Counted from the stretch's first letter, positions 1-11,900 are shown. The stretch: DNA of 64,000 bases from Amoebophrya sp. A120 (GCA_905178155.1 CAJINV010000007.1:1965151-2029150); one strand, 5' to 3'. Notes: generated from the sequence alone by a model not told the origin. Numbers and translations: made by a program.

Positions 1-1249
1 AGAGGTGGAGGGGTTTGGCGTTCGGCACGACGCAGCTGCTTTCGTGTGGTGTTACCCTTGATGGGAGCTGCTCGACGTCGGGGCCGCTTGTTGTACTAGT
101 TGTTTCAGGCCCACGAGCTTCGTCTTCCTCGGTGATATCATAATTCTCCGTCCTCTGAGTTTTTTCGGTTCGATTTCCCTCAATTGCATCGTGGTTCTCA
201 TTCTGGATAAACCCCGCGTGGCACATCTCGTAGCCGCCGATGGCCTCGTCTCCTTTGTAGTGCACGGTCGTGTGGTCCTCTTGTCTGCCGAACGCAAAAG
301 ACCACTTGGCAGCGCCGTCGATTTGTCCAAGCGCAATATCCACCGCCAAGTCGACTTTCACATACGGCCACTCCGGGTCATTTTGGTCAATGTTGTAGAG
401 AACAGAGACGGTCGCCGCCTGGATGATCGTGTTCATGTTTTTTGGTGTAGTAGTTTGTTTTAACGCTCCACCAGCAGCCGTCGATGTTGTAGTTGAAGCG
501 GATAGTAGTTGTTCTGATGTGCGGGGGCCTACTTCTTGTGAATCAGCATTGCTGTCGTCTCCTTCTGCCGCGCTTTCTCTACTTTTCCGAGTTTGCGTGA
601 GCGCCCGGAAGATGTGGAACCGCATCGGATCCCGAAGCCAGGAGTCGCGAAGCTCCGCAAAGTCGCCCACAACCGCTCTATCCTGTTCCTGTTTGTTATG
701 CTTCTGTTCATCAGCACGGTCAGCATTAGCTGCGAACGAGGTTAATGTTTTTCCGTCAGCTTCGCTACTGCTCCCTTCGCGACCTCGATGTGCACTCGCT
801 ATATCCGGATGGGTCCTACTGGCCGCCCGTCGGTACGCTCGCTTAATCGCCGCCTCGGAAAAGTCAGTCGTGCAGTCAATAAAATCCTCGGTACTTTTGG
901 TCGCGGCAGCTGCAACAGACGCAGTTTCGCGTCCACTTGCGCCCTCATCGGTTGCGTTTTTGTCCTCCAGTGGAGCCCCGGCATAATTGGCTGAACGTTC
1001 GACAGTAGAAGTAGTCTTGGCCTGGGCCGTCTTATCCTTGCGGCTATCAACACTGGGATTCGAAGTGGCTTCGACATTTTCGCCCGCAATACTCAGGGGC
1101 GAGTTGACAAAAGTCAGTATTATGGCAATGGCCAACGGCACACGTCGCAGTTGAATCATGAAGCTAAACAGGTAGGAATAAAGGCCGCGGCGTTGCCGGT
1201 ATAAGTCCCGGTAATGAAGATGTCGCTGCGCTTGTGGTGTTGACTCCAT
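1..1249 (-). CDS. J-domain (DnaJ-like) protein with signal anchor, 3' end outside window
   Basis: A reading frame with no stop runs from ATG 1249 to the window edge (about 416 residues seen, C-terminus missing). An in-frame TAA lies upstream of the ATG. A basic N-terminus is followed by a hydrophobic stretch at about residues 31-52 (LAIAIILTFVNSPLSIAG), read as a signal anchor or late signal peptide. At residues 135-205 is a J-domain: FSEAAIKRAYRRAASRT, the HPD tripeptide at 147-149, then a helix ending in RDPMRFHIF, like the usual LRDPxKRxxYD end. The HPD loop stimulates Hsp70 ATPase. Combined with the anchor this suggests an ER or secretory-pathway co-chaperone (inference). After a Ser/Thr linker comes a compact segment (WPYVKVDLAVDIALGQIDGA) I do not recognise. 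An internal ATG at 1159 (MIQLRR) could start a classical signal peptide. Confidence 0.8.
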   Translation of the reverse strand, partial: MESTPQAQRHLHYRDLYRQRRGLYSYLFSFMIQLRRVPLAIAIILTFVNSPLSIAGENVEATSNPSVDSRKDKTAQAKTTSTVERSANYAGAPLEDKNATDEGASGRETASVAAAATKSTEDFIDCTTDFSEAAIKRAYRRAASRTHPDIASAHRGREGSSSEADGKTLTSFAANADRADEQKHNKQEQDRAVVGDFAELRDSWLRDPMRFHIFRALTQTRKSRESAAEGDDSNADSQEVGPRTSEQLLSASTTTSTAAGGALKQTTTPKNMNTIIQAATVSVLYNIDQNDPEWPYVKVDLAVDIALGQIDGAAKWSFAFGRQEDHTTVHYKGDEAIGGYEMCHAGFIQNENHDAIEGNRTEKTQRTENYDITEEDEARGPETTSTTSGPDVEQLPSRVTPHESSCVVPNAKPLHL

Positions 1250-1969
1250 CGTTCGATGTAAAGAGTGTCGTGATTATTTTGCTTACAAGCTTTTTTCTAC
1301 ACTCTACACTGTAAAGAAAATGGGTAAAACAGAGCAGGGTCACTTGGGGCGGTAGTTGCCTTGCAAGTCATATTCAATCTAGTCGCGGCCCAACTATAAA
1401 ATATTCTGCGATCATCAGATGCTTTTTTTGTTGAGTATACATCAACATCTTCACGAAGGAACCGAGGCCTGTTTCTACTGTTTAGCGCCACGATGATCTG
1501 TGTACGTCGTCGAAACAACTCTGTACAACTCTTCGGTGGAGGGAACGAAATACTTAAATGCATGCAAAGTTAGACCACGTGCGGTCGAATGATAGTTTCT
1601 GACGGTGGAAGATCGTACAAGATTGCTCACGACCAAGATAGTGAATCGCAGATCTCGTGTCTTGGTCTTCGTTCCATTTTTTCCACTATTGGTAAAAGAA
1701 CCTGATGAACCTCCAATCGAAGAAGTGACTTAATCAAAGGCTTCAGCTTCATCGTCTCTTGCTTCATCTCCAGGCTACTAAAGAAAAAGATCTCGATCTC
1801 CTGAGATTCTTGCTACGTCCTCGGGCACAAATCACTATCATGCAGCCCCGCAGGGCCGCCCTGAGGGCATTCCAAACGCTCCTTGCTTGGTTCTTCGACG
1901 GACAGCTTTTATTTTGTCATTGGTGCTGTAATAATGTAGATGTAGATCATTCTGACGCTGGGTACTTAG
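1250..1969. other. Gene-free interval
   Basis: AT-rich sequence upstream of the J-domain gene. It holds only short open frames without recognisable protein character. The promoter or spliced-leader acceptor of the J-domain gene should lie here, but I see no distinctive signal. Confidence 0.5.
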
Positions 1970-2244
1970 CTACCGAGCTTTTCTTTTCGTAGATTCTTCT
2001 TTGCTCAAAGCGTTCTTGGCTAGTGTCACCAGCTCGGCCAGTGAGTATAATCTTCTCTCAAAAATGCATTGCGCAGACTCTGATTTGCATCGGCCTCAGG
2101 GTCCGCCATGAGCGATCGCGCTTTCCTCCAGGTCAGCAGCCGCGCTCGATTCATCACTGCGTTGAACTTCTTCACCTCCTTCTCGTCGATCAGGTCCTTG
2201 AAGGCGTATCGGCTGCAAATATCAACATGTAGCCTGGGTTTCAT
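1970..2244 (-). CDS. Possible terminal exon(s) of the upstream gene
   Basis: A minus-strand frame reads a charged, protein-like stretch (YAFKDLIDEKEVKKFNAV, then RARLLTWRKARSLMADPE). The adjacent frame continues with SLAELVTLAKNALSKEEST up to a TAG at 1970-1972. The composition is real-protein-like (mixed helix, K/E-rich), but a phase change near 2060 needs an intron or frameshift. It could be the last exons of the gene ending at 2772, about 500 bp upstream, or a separate small gene. I could not find a TIR-bounded intron that joins them. Confidence 0.35.
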
Positions 2245-2771
2245 CTATCGAGTGATGATTGTGAAGATCCTGAGGCAGTTAGTTTTTTTTCAGTAGCCTC
2301 TTCCACAATTTTTATCGGTTCTCTGGATCATCAGATGAAAAAGTAGGAAGTGTTGGTATTCATAGCAATAGTCATTTTTGATTCTGTGCATGTGCTAGCA
2401 CAAGAACAGACGCGCCGTCTCGGCGGCCATAGCTGCAGGATACATGGATCACAACTCTGAACAACTACCCAGGCTGACAGGATGTATGTTTGCAGAATGC
2501 ATAATTCCCCAGCTCTTGAAACCGCGTTGTAGAAGTAGTCAAACAAATCGCTGTCGGAAGCTTCCCCGTTCTTGATTTTTTCCGGTAATGCGTTGCAAAA
2601 ATAATATTAATATCGCACGAGACGGCTTAGAACTCATACACAATTTTCTACGTTTTTTCGAAAGAAGAAAGTGAAAGAAGAGCGTTCATGTTGTCATGTT
2701 CATGTAGATTCAGACAGCGTGTTCTTCGCGTGAGAGCAAAGAGCATATTTGTCAGACTATATTTTGATCTA
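2245..2771. other. Gene-free or intronic interval
   Basis: No convincing coding frame. If the 1970-2244 exons belong to the gene ending at 2772, this is an intron; otherwise it is intergenic. Confidence 0.35.
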
Positions 2772-5700
2772 TCAGTACGCATCGTGCGATATCACTTTCG
2801 CTCGTCCGCAGGATACTGCTATAATGTTGGTACGCGGGAGGTCCGTGTCGAGTTGCCGCAGAGTGGGAAAGTTACTGGGCCACGTGCTGAGTGCCCATTT
2901 CTTAATTTCGGACAGCCAGTGAACGCCCTTGTCCTTGTCGATGTGACCTTTTATTTGTTGCAACGAATTTGTGTCCACAACTTCCTTCGGAACCCAGGGC
3001 AGCGAAAAGTACTTCTCTTTCAGCGAGGACTTCTCCGGTCGTGACGCCACCGCGGTGGACTTTGGCGTTGTTGCGCCCTCCTGTGCTGCACCAAGTACTG
3101 CTTGCTTCTGCTTCTCATCCACGACCGCGCTTTCGCTTTCCCCATCAAGGTTCTCCTTTGACTCCGCGTCCTCCTGATCATGTTCCTCCTCGTCGTCAAA
3201 TTTTAGAAAGAGAAAGTCCATTAACTCGTTGCCCTCAAGAACCCCGAAACGCAGCATCGTATCTGGGTCGGGCTTCGTGTATCCAGAAAAAAAAACCCAT
3301 CCCCATCCATTTTTTGCATGACAAACAAAGGTAAAGGAGCTTATGCATGTTTTGCATGACATTGACAAATTGGATGGGGATGGGTGTTTTTTCCTGGATA
3401 TCGTGGTCTGCTCCTGCGTTTTCGTGTTGTAGTACACGATGGGTGTGTCAGCTTGGTTGTTTTTCACCAGTAGCCACCCGTCCACCAACTCGAACATTGG
3501 CGTTTTCAGCAGCTTTCCCAGCGCTTCGTGCTCCTGTCGTAGGACCTTTTGAAAAACCACGCGCCGGAGCGTCGTTGCGATTCCAGTTTGGCTGTGCAGG
3601 TAGAAGATTCTCACGGGCGTGTCACCATGTTGCCCTCTATCTATTTTTTCCGCATCTTCTTCTTGTCCTAGCTTTGACTTTATTGTGTGCTTGTTGTGCT
3701 GTCCTTGGTGGCTATCAACTCCATCTTTGCCATTATTCTTGACGTGTTTCTTTGGCGTGGTCGAAGCTTTCTTGGTACAACTTCTTGTTCCATTTATTTT
3801 TGCGTTCGCCTTCTTGTCGTGTACGGCGATGTGCTGTTTCGAGGATGAATTTGCAACATTGCGAGGTGATGTTGAGTTTGAGGAAGAGGGTAATATGATT
3901 GACCGAGTAGATCGTCCTTCTCCGCTAATAAAGCGCTCGTTGATAGGCATCGTACGATAATCGCTGTTGTAGTGATCCAGCGAGCTATCGTCTACCGGAC
4001 CGGCCATCACGTACAGCCACCCTTCCGGCAATTCCTCGAGCTGCTGTGCGAGTCTGCAAAACCCGTGCCCAAAGGCCAGGTTTTTCTGTCTTTTGCGTAT
4101 CACTTTCAGTGGGAAAGTGCGCTTGGTCGACCCGTCTTGAAACTTCGACATGAGGAAGTCATGACACCAAATATAATGCGTGAGCTCGGGCGGAACCACG
4201 CTCAGTGTGGCCTTAGAAGTCTCTTCACCTCCTTCACGCTCAGCATCCACTCCGGCTGCAGATGGAGGTCCGTCAGCGGCAACCGCGACTGCAGTATTTG
4301 CAGCAGATGCGGTCTTCGTGCTGGGAGTTTGTGCAGTGGACAATGCTCCTGCAAGAACACCCGATGTTCTGCCTGTCGCATCGAAAGGGATTTGAACAGC
4401 AAGAAAGCTTTAAAAAAGACCATCCGGTGGGCGATCGAGATTCGCGCTGCAGGCGACTACAACTTCTTGCACATCCCCGGCAAAAAGAATGTTGCGGCAG
4501 ACTGGCTGTCCCGGCAGGGGCCAGGAGTGAGCGCAGCGAGAACCGAGTTCCACCGGCTCACTCTCGAAGGGAAACCTGTGCGGGAGCTGATCTACGACCT
4601 CTATCGGGTGAACATGCCCCCCCTGAAGTTGGTCGAAGAATTTGCCGCTCAGCACATCCAACGAGCAAAGAACGCGAAAGAGGAAAAGACGAAACAGAAG
4701 AAAGCAGAAAAAGCGGAGCAAGAAGTGAACAAGCAAAGGACGCAGCTTGATGCCATTTCCTTGACAGCCGCAGCGGTGTCGACAGCGCAGCAAGTAGCCG
4801 AGAGTGTCAGCGAGGAACTGACAGCAAGGAAAATCGACCCGCCGCTGCAGGTCCTGCCCGAGGAAAGCCCGCCGGAGCGGGACAGCCCAAGTCCCAGCCA
4901 GCGAGGGACTTGCACACCGAATGGGAAACGGAAAACGCCACAAGTTTCGATCTTGCTCAGCTCGCAAAAGAGGTTCACGGCACAGCAGCGCCTACCAGTG
5001 AAGCCCGTCCAGGGAAAAGTAAAAGTTTTCACGCACGACGACGCGAGGGGGAGCAGCATCTTCCTCAGGGCTGACGGTCAAAAAATCCTCTCTCGAGATT
5101 GATAGGTCCAAACCAACGGCAGCAGTTGTGGCTGTCTATTCGAGCGCTAGGCCCGGAGCGCGCGCATCGGTACATGTTGTATGCGACACGCGGCACGGCA
5201 ACACAGAAACAGGTGCGGGAACTGCTACGCAAGCACCTGCAGTCCCACCAGCCGATCGACATGTTCAGCGACGAGGCAGAATTTTGGTTCGGCCTCGAGG
5301 ATCAGCTTCGGGCGGGCGATGCACAAGTCGCCAGGGACGACCTCCCCAAGGAGGCAGCACCGCGCAAAAAGAAGACCACCCCACGGAGGCAGGGTAAAAA
5401 AGCCGAATCCGCGTTAGCAGTCCCTCCCAAAGACTCCCACGACCAAACCCCGAAAGGGCAGAAACCGAGCGGCCAGAACAGCACAAGCACCGCAGAGATA
5501 AGTGCTGCGACACCAGGGCAAGGAGGCAGTAGCAACGTGACTTCTACTTCTACTTCTACCGAAAGCCAACAGCTAGAGTTCAAAAATGTGCCCGACGCTC
5601 GTGGTGAGCTCGACTCTCGCTCAGAGACCGCTGCTAGGGCTGGCTCTCGGGATGAGATCGACGCTCCCACAGAGCTCGACACCGGAGGAAAAGACTTCGA

Positions 5701-8700
5701 TGAGGATGAGGAATTGTTCTGCCACACCATCGAAGGTGAGTACAGATGCGTCGAATTTGACTTCCGCTTGCTGGATATCGACCCAAAAGAATTCCAAAAG
5801 TTACAGCTCGAAGAATACCCGCCAAAAAAGCGCGCCCACAAAGTCTTCGAGGTCAAGGATGGCTTCCTGCTGAAAAAAGTACTAGAAGATGTGGGGCCTG
5901 TTCCGAAGATTGTTGCTCCAAAGAACTACACGACAAAAATCACGGAATTCTTCCACACCGACCCACTGCACGGTGGCCACTCCGGCCGCGAGAGAACGCT
6001 GGGGAAAGTCCGCGAGTTTTTCACTCACATGGACAGGTGCGGCAAGACAGGTCCGCCACTACGTCCGCGCGTGCCGCGTTTGCGCACAGAGCAAAACAAA
6101 AAAAGGCTTGACCAGCTTCGCGCGCAAGGATGGAATCGCAGTCCAGCCCTTACTTTGAAATCTGGCAGGTTGACTTTGTCGGGCCCATTACGAAGTCCGG
6201 GGGCTACTCCTGGATCTTAACGCTGATCGACATGTACTCGGGTTGGACAATTCTCGAGTGCACAGCAACGAAAGAAGCAAAGGAAGTAGCTGCAGTGATC
6301 TACTTCCGAGCGATCTGCGTCTTCGGTACTTAGATTCCGCGTCCTGCGGAGTGACCGCGGCACGGAATTTCTCGCGGCGATCGTGCAAGCGCTGTGCGAC
6401 ACCCACGGGATTAAACACATACTAGGAAGTGCGTACTCCCCTACTTCCCAATCCGAAATCGAAAGAATGCACAGAGTTCTCAGCGAATGCCTCCGCTCCT
6501 ACCTCATCGACAAATTTTTGAAAAAGAAAGTGCTCGACTGGCATCTGTTGATCCAGCCGGCAGCCTGGAGCTTCCACACGCACGTGCAGACAGGGAAGCT
6601 CGGCAAAAGTGCTTTCGAGATAGTCTTCGGCTGGCGCCCGAGCACATCTCTCACCATCGCAAAAAACAGCAGCGACTTCTTCTATCGTTTTTGGAATGAA
6701 AGAATCAAGAATATGATCGCGGTGCAAGACGAAATCATCGAGCTACAAAAAGAAAAGCAGGAAGAAATTGTAGAAAAACAAGGCGAAACGAAATTAAAGC
6801 AGGGCGATGTCGTCTTCATCCACAAAGAGATGCTCACGCAGGGCCTCTCGCACAGGTTGCAACCACTTGCGGATGGCCCGTACGAGGTCGAAAAAGTTTT
6901 CGGTAGTGCGATCACGGTCAAAACCGAAACTGGCAAAACGTTTCAAGTCAATTTGCACAGGGTCAAGTCAATCAGCTCGGGCTGACTCTCCGGATGAGAC
7001 TGACTGGCTACGAGCAGGAAAATTCAGAGTCCGCAGGAGGCAGGGTTGTAGACGGTGAAAAGATACCTAGTGAGAAGTGCGAGACTCTGAATTTCAGTGC
7101 TGTTGTTCAAGAAGAAAATGCGAGATGAATCAGACCGAGAAAGGAGCTACTGAAAGTTGAAAGAAAGAGAAAGATCAAAAGAGAAAAGTATGATCTTCCA
7201 CCTTGTCCAGTGTGCCCGCTTTAGGCTGTTTTGAAACAAGTCATTTTTGGTTTTTCAACACAGACATTGTTGTTTTCTTTCGCAGCGAATCTTCACCATG
7301 AACATGAATGAATGTCGATGAACATCTCAAAACAATAGGGCTTTTCTTATGGTGATAAAAGAATAAAAGTAAGAAAGGAATATATGAAAAAACATCTTTT
7401 TGCTCCTGCGGAGCAGCCTCTTTGTCAATCCTGGTGAAGTGTTCTGAGTCCCACGATCGGTATATTCTCACGCTTTTAGACAATGCTCCTGCAAGAACAC
7501 CCGATGTTCTGCCTGCACATATTTTCGTTTTCTCGTTTTCCACACTACAAGCAGAAGCCGCGTTTTTATTTGCTCTTGTTGTCTTCATATTATTGCTGCG
7601 AAGATTTTTTGATGGAGTCCCAACCGACTCGTTCTTCGAATTTTCCGATTCAACATGTCGCTGCGCTGTAGAAGATTGATTTCTCGCTACTTTATCACTT
7701 TCTGGAGGACGCTTGTTGGCCTGCTGCCCCTGCTCCACTTCCCGAGAATCATCCACCGTTTGCCCTACTTTCTTTCTCTCCACCCCGTCCTCTTCGTGAA
7801 TGGGCGCCAACGGGGAGTAGGTCTATCCAGGAGAAAACACCCATCCCCATTCATTTTTTGCATCACAAACACTGCACTTTATGCATGTTTTGCATTACAA
7901 ATTCGATGGGGATGGGTCTTTTTTTTGAGGATAAGGTCCACTCAATTGCTATGCCCCGGGAAAACTCGTCTTCTTGCAGCGCGCCAATTTGGGTCAGCTG
8001 CACCGGGCGACCACGGACCGCGAGGGAGGACACGTCGCAGAGTTTGCACGGACAGGAAGGCGGGCTGTAGGCGTAGACGGGTGCTGAAGTACTAGTAGAG
8101 GTCAAATTGTTCCCAGGTGCAGCTGATCTTGCGTCAGACGGTCGCTCATCTTCCGGCACATCGGGAATAGTAGTACCATGGAGGAGCGTCGCGTTTGAAG
8201 AGCAAGACAAAAGCTGCTCCTGTTCGACACAGTTGTTGATCTTCATGTAGTCCTTGTGCTCGATGTTGCAATGACGACCATCAATGCGCGGCATTTCAAA
8301 CGCAGCGCAGGTCCAGTGGTCGCTGAACCACGGGGCGAGGGCTTGCGCGAAGATTTTTTCTACCGGGCAAAAGAGGCGTGGGTGGATCAGTGTGCAAGCG
8401 ACGTACCCACACCGGCCAAACAGCTCGTAGATGGCGTCGCGCGCCAACAGGTTGGACTTTTTCGGCTTGAAGACTAAGCCAAGCAGTTGTTCGCCACGCT
8501 CCTTGGTCAATTTCCAGAAGCCGTGCCGCTTCAGGTCCAAGTCGAGCTTCGCTATTATTTTCTCCAGTTCTTGGTTCTTCGCATTGTACTGCATCGTCAT
8601 CTTCGTGTACTCCGCCAGACACTTTTGCACGTGTTGGCTGAGGGTCTTGCACCTCGCCGTTCGCGCCGCCGTCTCGCAGGCGCCTTTTAAAAGTCGGTCA

Positions 8701-8840
8701 CTCTCGGCCAACGTCTCATCGAGCGACTCGTCGCTGCTGTCGTCCTGTTTCATCGCTGCAATTAGGTTTTTTTGGGCTGTCTGCTCCTGGTTCTGGTAGT
8801 TCAGCCACTGTGCATTGCAAAAGTGGTATAATCTTCGCAC
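2772..8840 (-). CDS. WW-like multi-exon protein, interrupted by a retroelement insertion
   Basis: Coding blocks 8840-7934, 7818-7479, 4338-3401 and 3274-2772 join in one frame (2688 nt, 895 residues) once two TIR elements (7824-7933, 3280-3400) and the retroelement block with one 37-bp repeat are removed. The frame is open from 8840 (a GTG); the first ATG is residue 30 (8753), so the true start is uncertain and an upstream exon is possible. The first third is helical and charged with a Cys motif (SCPCKLCDV). Later come two WW-like turns: LPEGWLYVMAGPVDDSS with a following YNSDYR, and LVDGWLLVKNN with VYYNTKTQEQT. Both have the first Trp and an aromatic/Asn strand but lack a clear second Trp, so ligand binding is doubtful. 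The middle is Lys/Ser-rich and the C-terminus acidic. Function unknown. With the insertion in place the gene may be a pseudogene unless it is spliced out. Confidence 0.6.
3280..3400. mobile_element. Introner element, family A (121 bp)
   Basis: About 30-bp terminal inverted repeats, TATCCAG(G)AAAAA through CCCATCCCCATCCA, with perfect 5-bp TSD tcgtg (3275-3279 and 3401-3405). It lies in an exon of the 2772-8840 gene. Element plus one TSD is 126 nt, so frame is kept either way and splicing here is not proven by frame. The core carries two copies of GCATGACA. Confidence 0.85.
4339..4375. repeat. 37-bp direct repeat, copy 1 of pair flanking the retroelement
   Basis: Identical to 7479-7515. On the minus strand both read TSGVLAGALS in the same frame of the host gene, so the duplicated sequence is exon. 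Confidence 0.95.
4376..7478 (+). mobile_element. 5'-truncated Ty3/gypsy-type retroelement remnant in an exon
   Basis: A 3.1-kb insert in the minus-strand gene 2772-8840, bracketed by an exact 37-bp duplication of host exon. It carries, on the plus strand, the end of an RNase H domain, a linker, an HHCC zinc-binding motif and an integrase core. Gag, protease, reverse transcriptase and LTRs are absent. The first RNase H residues start within about 20 bases of the repeat. After the pol stop (about 6985) there are about 490 bp of AT-richer sequence. LTR elements normally make 4-6-bp duplications, so 37 bp is unusual and points to another route, such as repair-linked capture or target-primed insertion. 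Confidence 0.85.
4385..6987 (+). pseudogene. Retroelement pol fragment: RNase H end, HHCC finger, integrase (frameshifted)
   Basis: The first open segment (to about 5102) holds the RNase H C-terminus, with the hallmark HIPGKKNVAADWLSR. The next (about 5099-6040) holds a Lys/Ser linker, then the first half of an HHCC finger (FFHTDPLHGGHSGRE). After a frameshift near 6030 the Cys pair follows (RACRVCAQSKTKK). The integrase core comes next with all three acidic residues: WQVDFVGP, then after another frameshift near 6310, LRSDRGTEF, then SQSEIERMHR. The frame ends at TGA about 6985 after a C-terminal barrel-like segment (QGDVVFIHKEM). At least three frame breaks make this a dead copy. Domain order RNase H-integrase is that of Ty3/gypsy elements. 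Family assignment is by motif only. Confidence 0.8.
7479..7515. repeat. 37-bp direct repeat, copy 2 of pair flanking the retroelement
   Basis: Identical to 4339-4375. It lies at the 3' end of the exon block 7818-7479. Confidence 0.95.
7824..7933. mobile_element. Introner element, family A (110 bp), acts as intron
   Basis: TIRs TATCCAGGAGAAAA / TATCCTCAAAAAAAA continuing into CCCATCCCCAT. Perfect TSD aggtc (7819-7823, 7934-7938). Element plus TSD is 115 nt, so it must be removed. Removal joins IEWT to YSPLAPIHEED in frame. No GT is available at the 5' boundary. Confidence 0.92.
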
Positions 8841-8992
8841 TCGTTCATTTCGTACTAGTGGCCGCGGTGTTTTTGCATGACAGGTTTCATTGTCTCTCCA
8901 AAGCTGGCATATGAGCGACGTCTTACAAATTTTACTATATTCAACTTGAGAAAGCTTGTGTTTGTGATCATGCGATTTCTTTCTTACTTACT
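8841..8992. other. Interval between two minus-strand coding blocks (intron or intergenic)
   Basis: Contains GCATGACA and, just downstream on the minus strand, a 3'-splice-like TTTTGCAATGCACAG before the 8.8-kb coding block. It may be an intron joining the 8993-18572 gene to the 2772-8840 gene, but the candidate boundaries I tested do not keep frame. Confidence 0.4.
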
Positions 8993-11900
8993 CTAAGTGC
9001 GTAGTGCGATTATACATGTTGCCACTTCTGCGATGCCTAGCTCGTCTAGCATATGGCCGACATTCGCGTTCTCCTTCAGCAGTTTCTCTCCGAATTCGTG
9101 GTTCGTTTTGTGCACCTGTTCCTGCAGGTCTCGCGCCGCGCCGAGCGAGTCCGCGTCCAGCTGCAGCCGCCTGATTTGTTCCTCCGGCGGTAGCAAAAGC
9201 CACTTGCACGGGGGTGCAAAGTAGTCCTGAATGCACGCGCCGAAGGTCTCCTGGGCCCACCGAAAGCTGTGTCCGCTGTGGGCACAGTAGATCCGCGCCG
9301 GGCAGGTTGAGGCTGTCGAAGATGTATTCTTTATCACAGCAACTGCAGCGCCAGGCGCCGGCGAGGAGGCACAGGAGCTCGCCTGTTGCACGGAGGAGAA
9401 GGACCTAGTACTCTGCACGGACGTGCACTTCCGCGCGAAACGATGGAAATCGTCCATGTCGAGGAAGCGATCCATCAAAGCGTTCCAGTTCACAGTAGCG
9501 GGCTTCAGAGCTTGGAAAATGCCGAGGATCTGGGCTTTGTGCAATTCCGATAATATTGTAGGAGGATAATATGCAGAAGCCTTCCTCTTGTTTTTCGTTG
9601 CAGAATGCACCGTCGCGGCACAGGAGCTCGAATAAATTTCTTTTGAAAATGTTGGGAGGTCGCTGTTTTGCTGTCCTGTCCCTTTCTTGTCCTCCTCTTC
9701 TCGCCGTAGTTGTCCACCTTCTCGCTCGGGCGTTGGCTGGATTGACTTCTCATCGTCACCTTTTGATGGCTCGGTAGCTGCAGGACCACCTCCTTCTTCT
9801 ACCGCACCCAAGTTGTCGTGGTCCACGTCACTGTAGTCGTCTGGCGGAGGAACATCAGGAGCTTCTCTAGAAGTACTAGTAACGGGCTGCAGCTGCGACT
9901 GTAGAAACCACGTTTGGATTTGCACCGCCCCTTCCCGCAAGTTTTTTCGGAGTTCGGCAAGTGCAACCATCCGGTTTATGGTAAACAGGTCCGTCACATC
10001 CAGGTTGTCCGGCCGCCCACTGCCGATGAATTCGCCGCATAGAGTCCCGATATTTACGACCGCGATGGCGGACTTGGAGTCTCTCTTTTCCGGAGCGTTG
10101 TCCGGCCGGTTCCACATGGTCAAGCTGCCGACTTCGAAAGTAGAGGTAGATTTCGAAGTAGTTGTGGGAGGTGCTGCGGGACCAGCGCCGGTGGCCACGC
10201 CCTTCGGTGTCATCGAGAGAGACTGCTTGGCCTTCGACCCGCTAGAAGTTCTTGAAGTTGTGCCCAATGTTGATGCGGCACAGGAACTAGTACTTGCTGC
10301 ACCGGTCGAACAACTGGAAGTTGCGGGTGCGGAGGACGTTGAAACTGATGTTCTCATAGGATTCATTCTCCGCTGTCTCACCTCCTTCAAAATCTTGTCC
10401 CCGACCGTGAGCCGGCCTGTCAAGTAATACCGGACCAATGCAAGCCGGTTGGATCGGTCCGCGAAGGGTAAGACGGACCGGAACAGCGACGGTCTCACGC
10501 CGGAAAGCCACAAGAATTGCGCTTCCGCAGCGGAGAACACGGGACAGGGTGGAGCTTTTGCCTTTGCTGGGAAAATCTTCGGGTCGACGGCGTGGCGATT
10601 CCATTCAGTCTTCGCTACACCTCCAGCAGGAGATGTGAAATTTTGACGCAGCTGGTGCTCCTGGTTAATATTCTTCGTGTTGCTTGATGCCTTGCCGTTC
10701 TTCAGGCTTTTTCTGTTCTTGGCGCTAACGACATTGCTGCCAGGGTTTTTACTTCCTGCTGCTGCCGGTGGTAAGATCTTCCGATCTCCGCCTGAGCAGC
10801 TTGCATCAAATAATTGCTCGTGGTGCAGCTGAAACACGCTTGCACTACTTACGACGCCCGGCTTCGTATCCGGGCGAACTTGGAGCCTGTGCGGATCTAC
10901 TTCGGACACACTTCGCTTACCGTCGTCGGCCTCTGACCCAGCTCCCGTACAACTCGTGTCGATCTTGCCACCAGACGAACCATCGTGAGGAAGAGCTTCT
11001 TTCTCATCGACCAATGTGTAACCGACCTTGAGCCAATGCTCCAGATAGTGCCGAGGCTCGAGCAAGTCCTTCCATGTGGTGCCGATAGTTGTGTCGTCGT
11101 GCTTGTAGTTCTTGTGCTCCTGCTGTGGTTCGTGGTTATTACCCTGGTTTATGATCTCCTCGACCTCGTCCACAGGGTGGTCGGCATGAACATCACGAGC
11201 GCCGCCGGCGCTAGTATTCTGATGCTCTTGTTTAACGCCTTCCTTTTTGTGTAGAATGCAGCGCCCTTCTTCGTCTACGCTTTGGCCGCGCACTTTTTCG
11301 ATTGCGCGCACAAACGACTGTAGGGCGGAACTCGACCACACCGAGCTGGAGTATGGGACTCTCAGGTGTGACGCTCTCAGCTGTTCCTGTTCCATGAATT
11401 TGTCATGCAAAATTGGCGTCAGCATCTACACGAAAAAGCTGCTTCGCGTGACAAATTCTCGACGCGCTAGATAGCATTACGATCTGCTCCAAACCTGTAA
11501 TGCAAAAGTAAAGGCGCAACCTTTTCGTTTTCCCTTTTGCCATGCTTGCATTACAAATTTCACGTAACAGTTGAGAGTGTACTAGCGCTTGAGAACGCCG
11601 TATGTAGTAGACCTGGAAAACGTCCGCCAGCGGCACTGCGTCCTCGTCAAAGTCTTTCAACATCGCCACGATTACGGAATACTTCGCGACGGTATATGCG
11701 GAGGCTGAAGCCGCGTGGTAGTAAACTGCTGCTCTGGACGAGGAAAAGGTCGTCGAGTTGTTCTTGTTCTTCATTTTTTCGCCGCCAGGAGCTGAACCAC
11801 CTCCGGCGCAGCTGTTCTTCTTATTCCAAAACAACTCGAGCGACCCTTTTCCGAAAGTCGATTTGTCGTGCAGCAAGTCGCTGAGGTCTTCAAATTCCAG

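Noticed and set aside
1297-1563. 88-residue minus-strand frame
   Set aside because: No neighbouring exon or family similarity; composition is not distinct from intergenic sequence.
4339-7515. 37-bp repeats as truncated LTRs of the retroelement
   Set aside because: They encode host exon in the host frame on the opposite strand, so they are duplicated target, not element ends.
8804-9025. GCCAC direct repeats (8804-8808, 9021-9025) as a TSD of an introner between two coding blocks
   Set aside because: Excision at these points puts the downstream block out of frame and soon hits a stop. The ends are not clearly inverted repeats.
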